Positions 4,565-5,070 of a stretch of DNA of 5,070 nucleotides are shown piece by piece. The notes under the pieces were generated by a model. That model had not been told where the DNA came from. It was given only the letters and a program-made list of their open reading frames with translations, and made no database searches. Positions within the stretch are counted from its first letter, which is position 1. Each line of letters begins with the position of its first letter. The position numbers and the translations under genes are program-made. Source of the DNA: an uncultured Eubacteriales bacterium (GTDB lineage: Bacteria; Bacillota_A; Clostridia; Christensenellales; Aristaeellaceae); assembly GCA_900553645.1 (NCBI GenBank), contig USEE01000137.1, positions 1-5,070 on the forward strand, read 5' to 3'.

Positions 4565-5070
4565 TTACATATCATCGTCAAAGTCCATGTCGCGCGTGGC
4601 GCCCGTCTCTCGCACACTGATCGAACGCGGCGCGGACTGTGCCGGGCGCGGCGGCTGTGCGGGGTTAACCGGCTGTGCCGGGCGCGCGGGCTGTATGGGT
4701 TTAGGCTGTGCAGGCTGTGCTTGCGGCTCTGCCTCAACCGACTGTGCAGCGGCGGCACTCTGCGCACGCGCGCGGCGCGACTTGTAGCCGTCGGGCGTGG
4801 GGCGGCGCGCTGGCGCGGGTTTGCTCGCGACAGGCTTTTGAGTGGGTCTGACAGGCTGAACCGGCGCGGGCTTTACTGCCTGAACAGGCTCAACCTGTAC
4901 CGGCTGGGGCGCTGGTTCGGCTGCCGCAGGCCGTACCACCGGCGCGGGCTTTACTGCCTGAACAGGCTCAACCTGTACCGGCTGGGGCGCTGGTTCGGCT
5001 GCCGCAGGCCGTACCACCGGCGCGGGCTTTACTGCCTGAACAGGCTCAACCTGTACCGGCTGGGGCGCTG
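4565..5070 (-). CDS. C-terminal part of a Pro/Ala/Val/Gln-rich low-complexity protein (5' end beyond window)
   Basis: The frame is open from the right edge to a TAA at 4567-4565, giving the last 167 residues or so; the true start is outside the window. A GTG at 5017 is a valine inside a repeat with no ribosome binding site, so it is not a start. The segment begins with 26-residue repeats (VVRPAAAEPAPQPVQVEPVQ followed by AVKPAP), two complete and one partial. Then come a more varied Pro/Lys/Ala stretch, a basic patch (PDGYKSRRARAQ), a Gln/Pro/Ala-rich run, and an acidic tail ending DMDFDDDM. There is no membrane segment or recognisable enzyme domain. Such sequence is likely disordered: a linker, a wall-spanning segment, or the tail of a larger protein. 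The short acidic end recalls in style, but does not match, the protein-docking tails of SSB-like proteins. The function is unknown, and the missing N-terminal part would decide it. Confidence 0.75.
   Translation of the reverse strand, partial: APQPVQVEPVQAVKPAPVVRPAAAEPAPQPVQVEPVQAVKPAPVVRPAAAEPAPQPVQVEPVQAVKPAPVQPVRPTQKPVASKPAPARRPTPDGYKSRRARAQSAAAAQSVEAEPQAQPAQPKPIQPARPAQPVNPAQPPRPAQSAPRSISVRETGATRDMDFDDDM
4861..5070. repeat. Perfect 78-bp tandem repeat, at least 2.7 copies
   Basis: Units start at 4861, 4939 and 5017. The first two are full length and, base for base, I see no difference between them; the third matches for all 54 bases up to the window edge. Seventy-eight bases equal 26 codons, so the frame is kept. 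No synonymous changes have accumulated, which points to recent expansion or ongoing homogenisation. Confidence 0.95.

Noticed and set aside
4861..5070. The 78-bp repeats as a CRISPR array
   Set aside because: The units are contiguous without unique spacers, are much longer than CRISPR repeats, and stay in frame within a coding sequence.

Overview
The window looks like chromosomal DNA of a Gram-positive, Clostridia-like Firmicute. The basis is the clear Shine-Dalgarno sites (AAGGAG, GGGGAGG, AAAGGGG), a sigma-70/SigA-type promoter, GTG starts on two genes, and a secreted protein with a Pro/Thr/Glu-rich stalk of the kind common on Clostridia surfaces. The lineage is an inference; no rRNA or other taxonomic marker is present. 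All five supported genes lie on the minus strand, so they are transcribed from the right edge towards the left edge.

In transcription order: (1) 5070-4565 is the C-terminal part of a Pro/Ala/Val/Gln-rich low-complexity protein whose DNA carries a perfect 78-bp tandem repeat running off the right edge; a GC-rich hairpin follows it. (2) 4493-3816 is a MinD/ParA/CobQ-like P-loop ATPase, followed by a perfect 15-bp hairpin. (3) 3770-3540 has no intact gene but holds what may be the remains of one: three short protein-like reading pieces separated by a stop and a frameshift. (4) 3423-2971 is ribose-5-phosphate isomerase B (rpiB), with a good promoter and a hairpin at the predicted 5' end of its mRNA. 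(5) 2757-1606 and 1573-1 form a two-gene operon with a 32-base gap: a MacB/LolD-type ABC ATPase with a long repetitive acidic C-terminal tail, then a secreted multidomain surface protein that continues past the left edge.

The operon at the left is the most coherent unit. An ATPase of this type needs an FtsX/MacB-like permease, and none is in the window, so it probably lies beyond the left edge after the secreted protein. The secreted protein could be the extracellular partner of that transporter; this is inference from gene order. RpiB serves the pentose phosphate pathway (or a related sugar-phosphate isomerisation) and appears to be its own transcription unit. The P-loop ATPase is cytosolic and of unassigned function.

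No RNA gene, insertion sequence, CRISPR array or replication origin was found. I see no clear evidence of an undescribed system. The items most worth a second look are the ATPase tail plus secreted protein pairing, the perfect 78-bp repeats, and the possible decayed gene.
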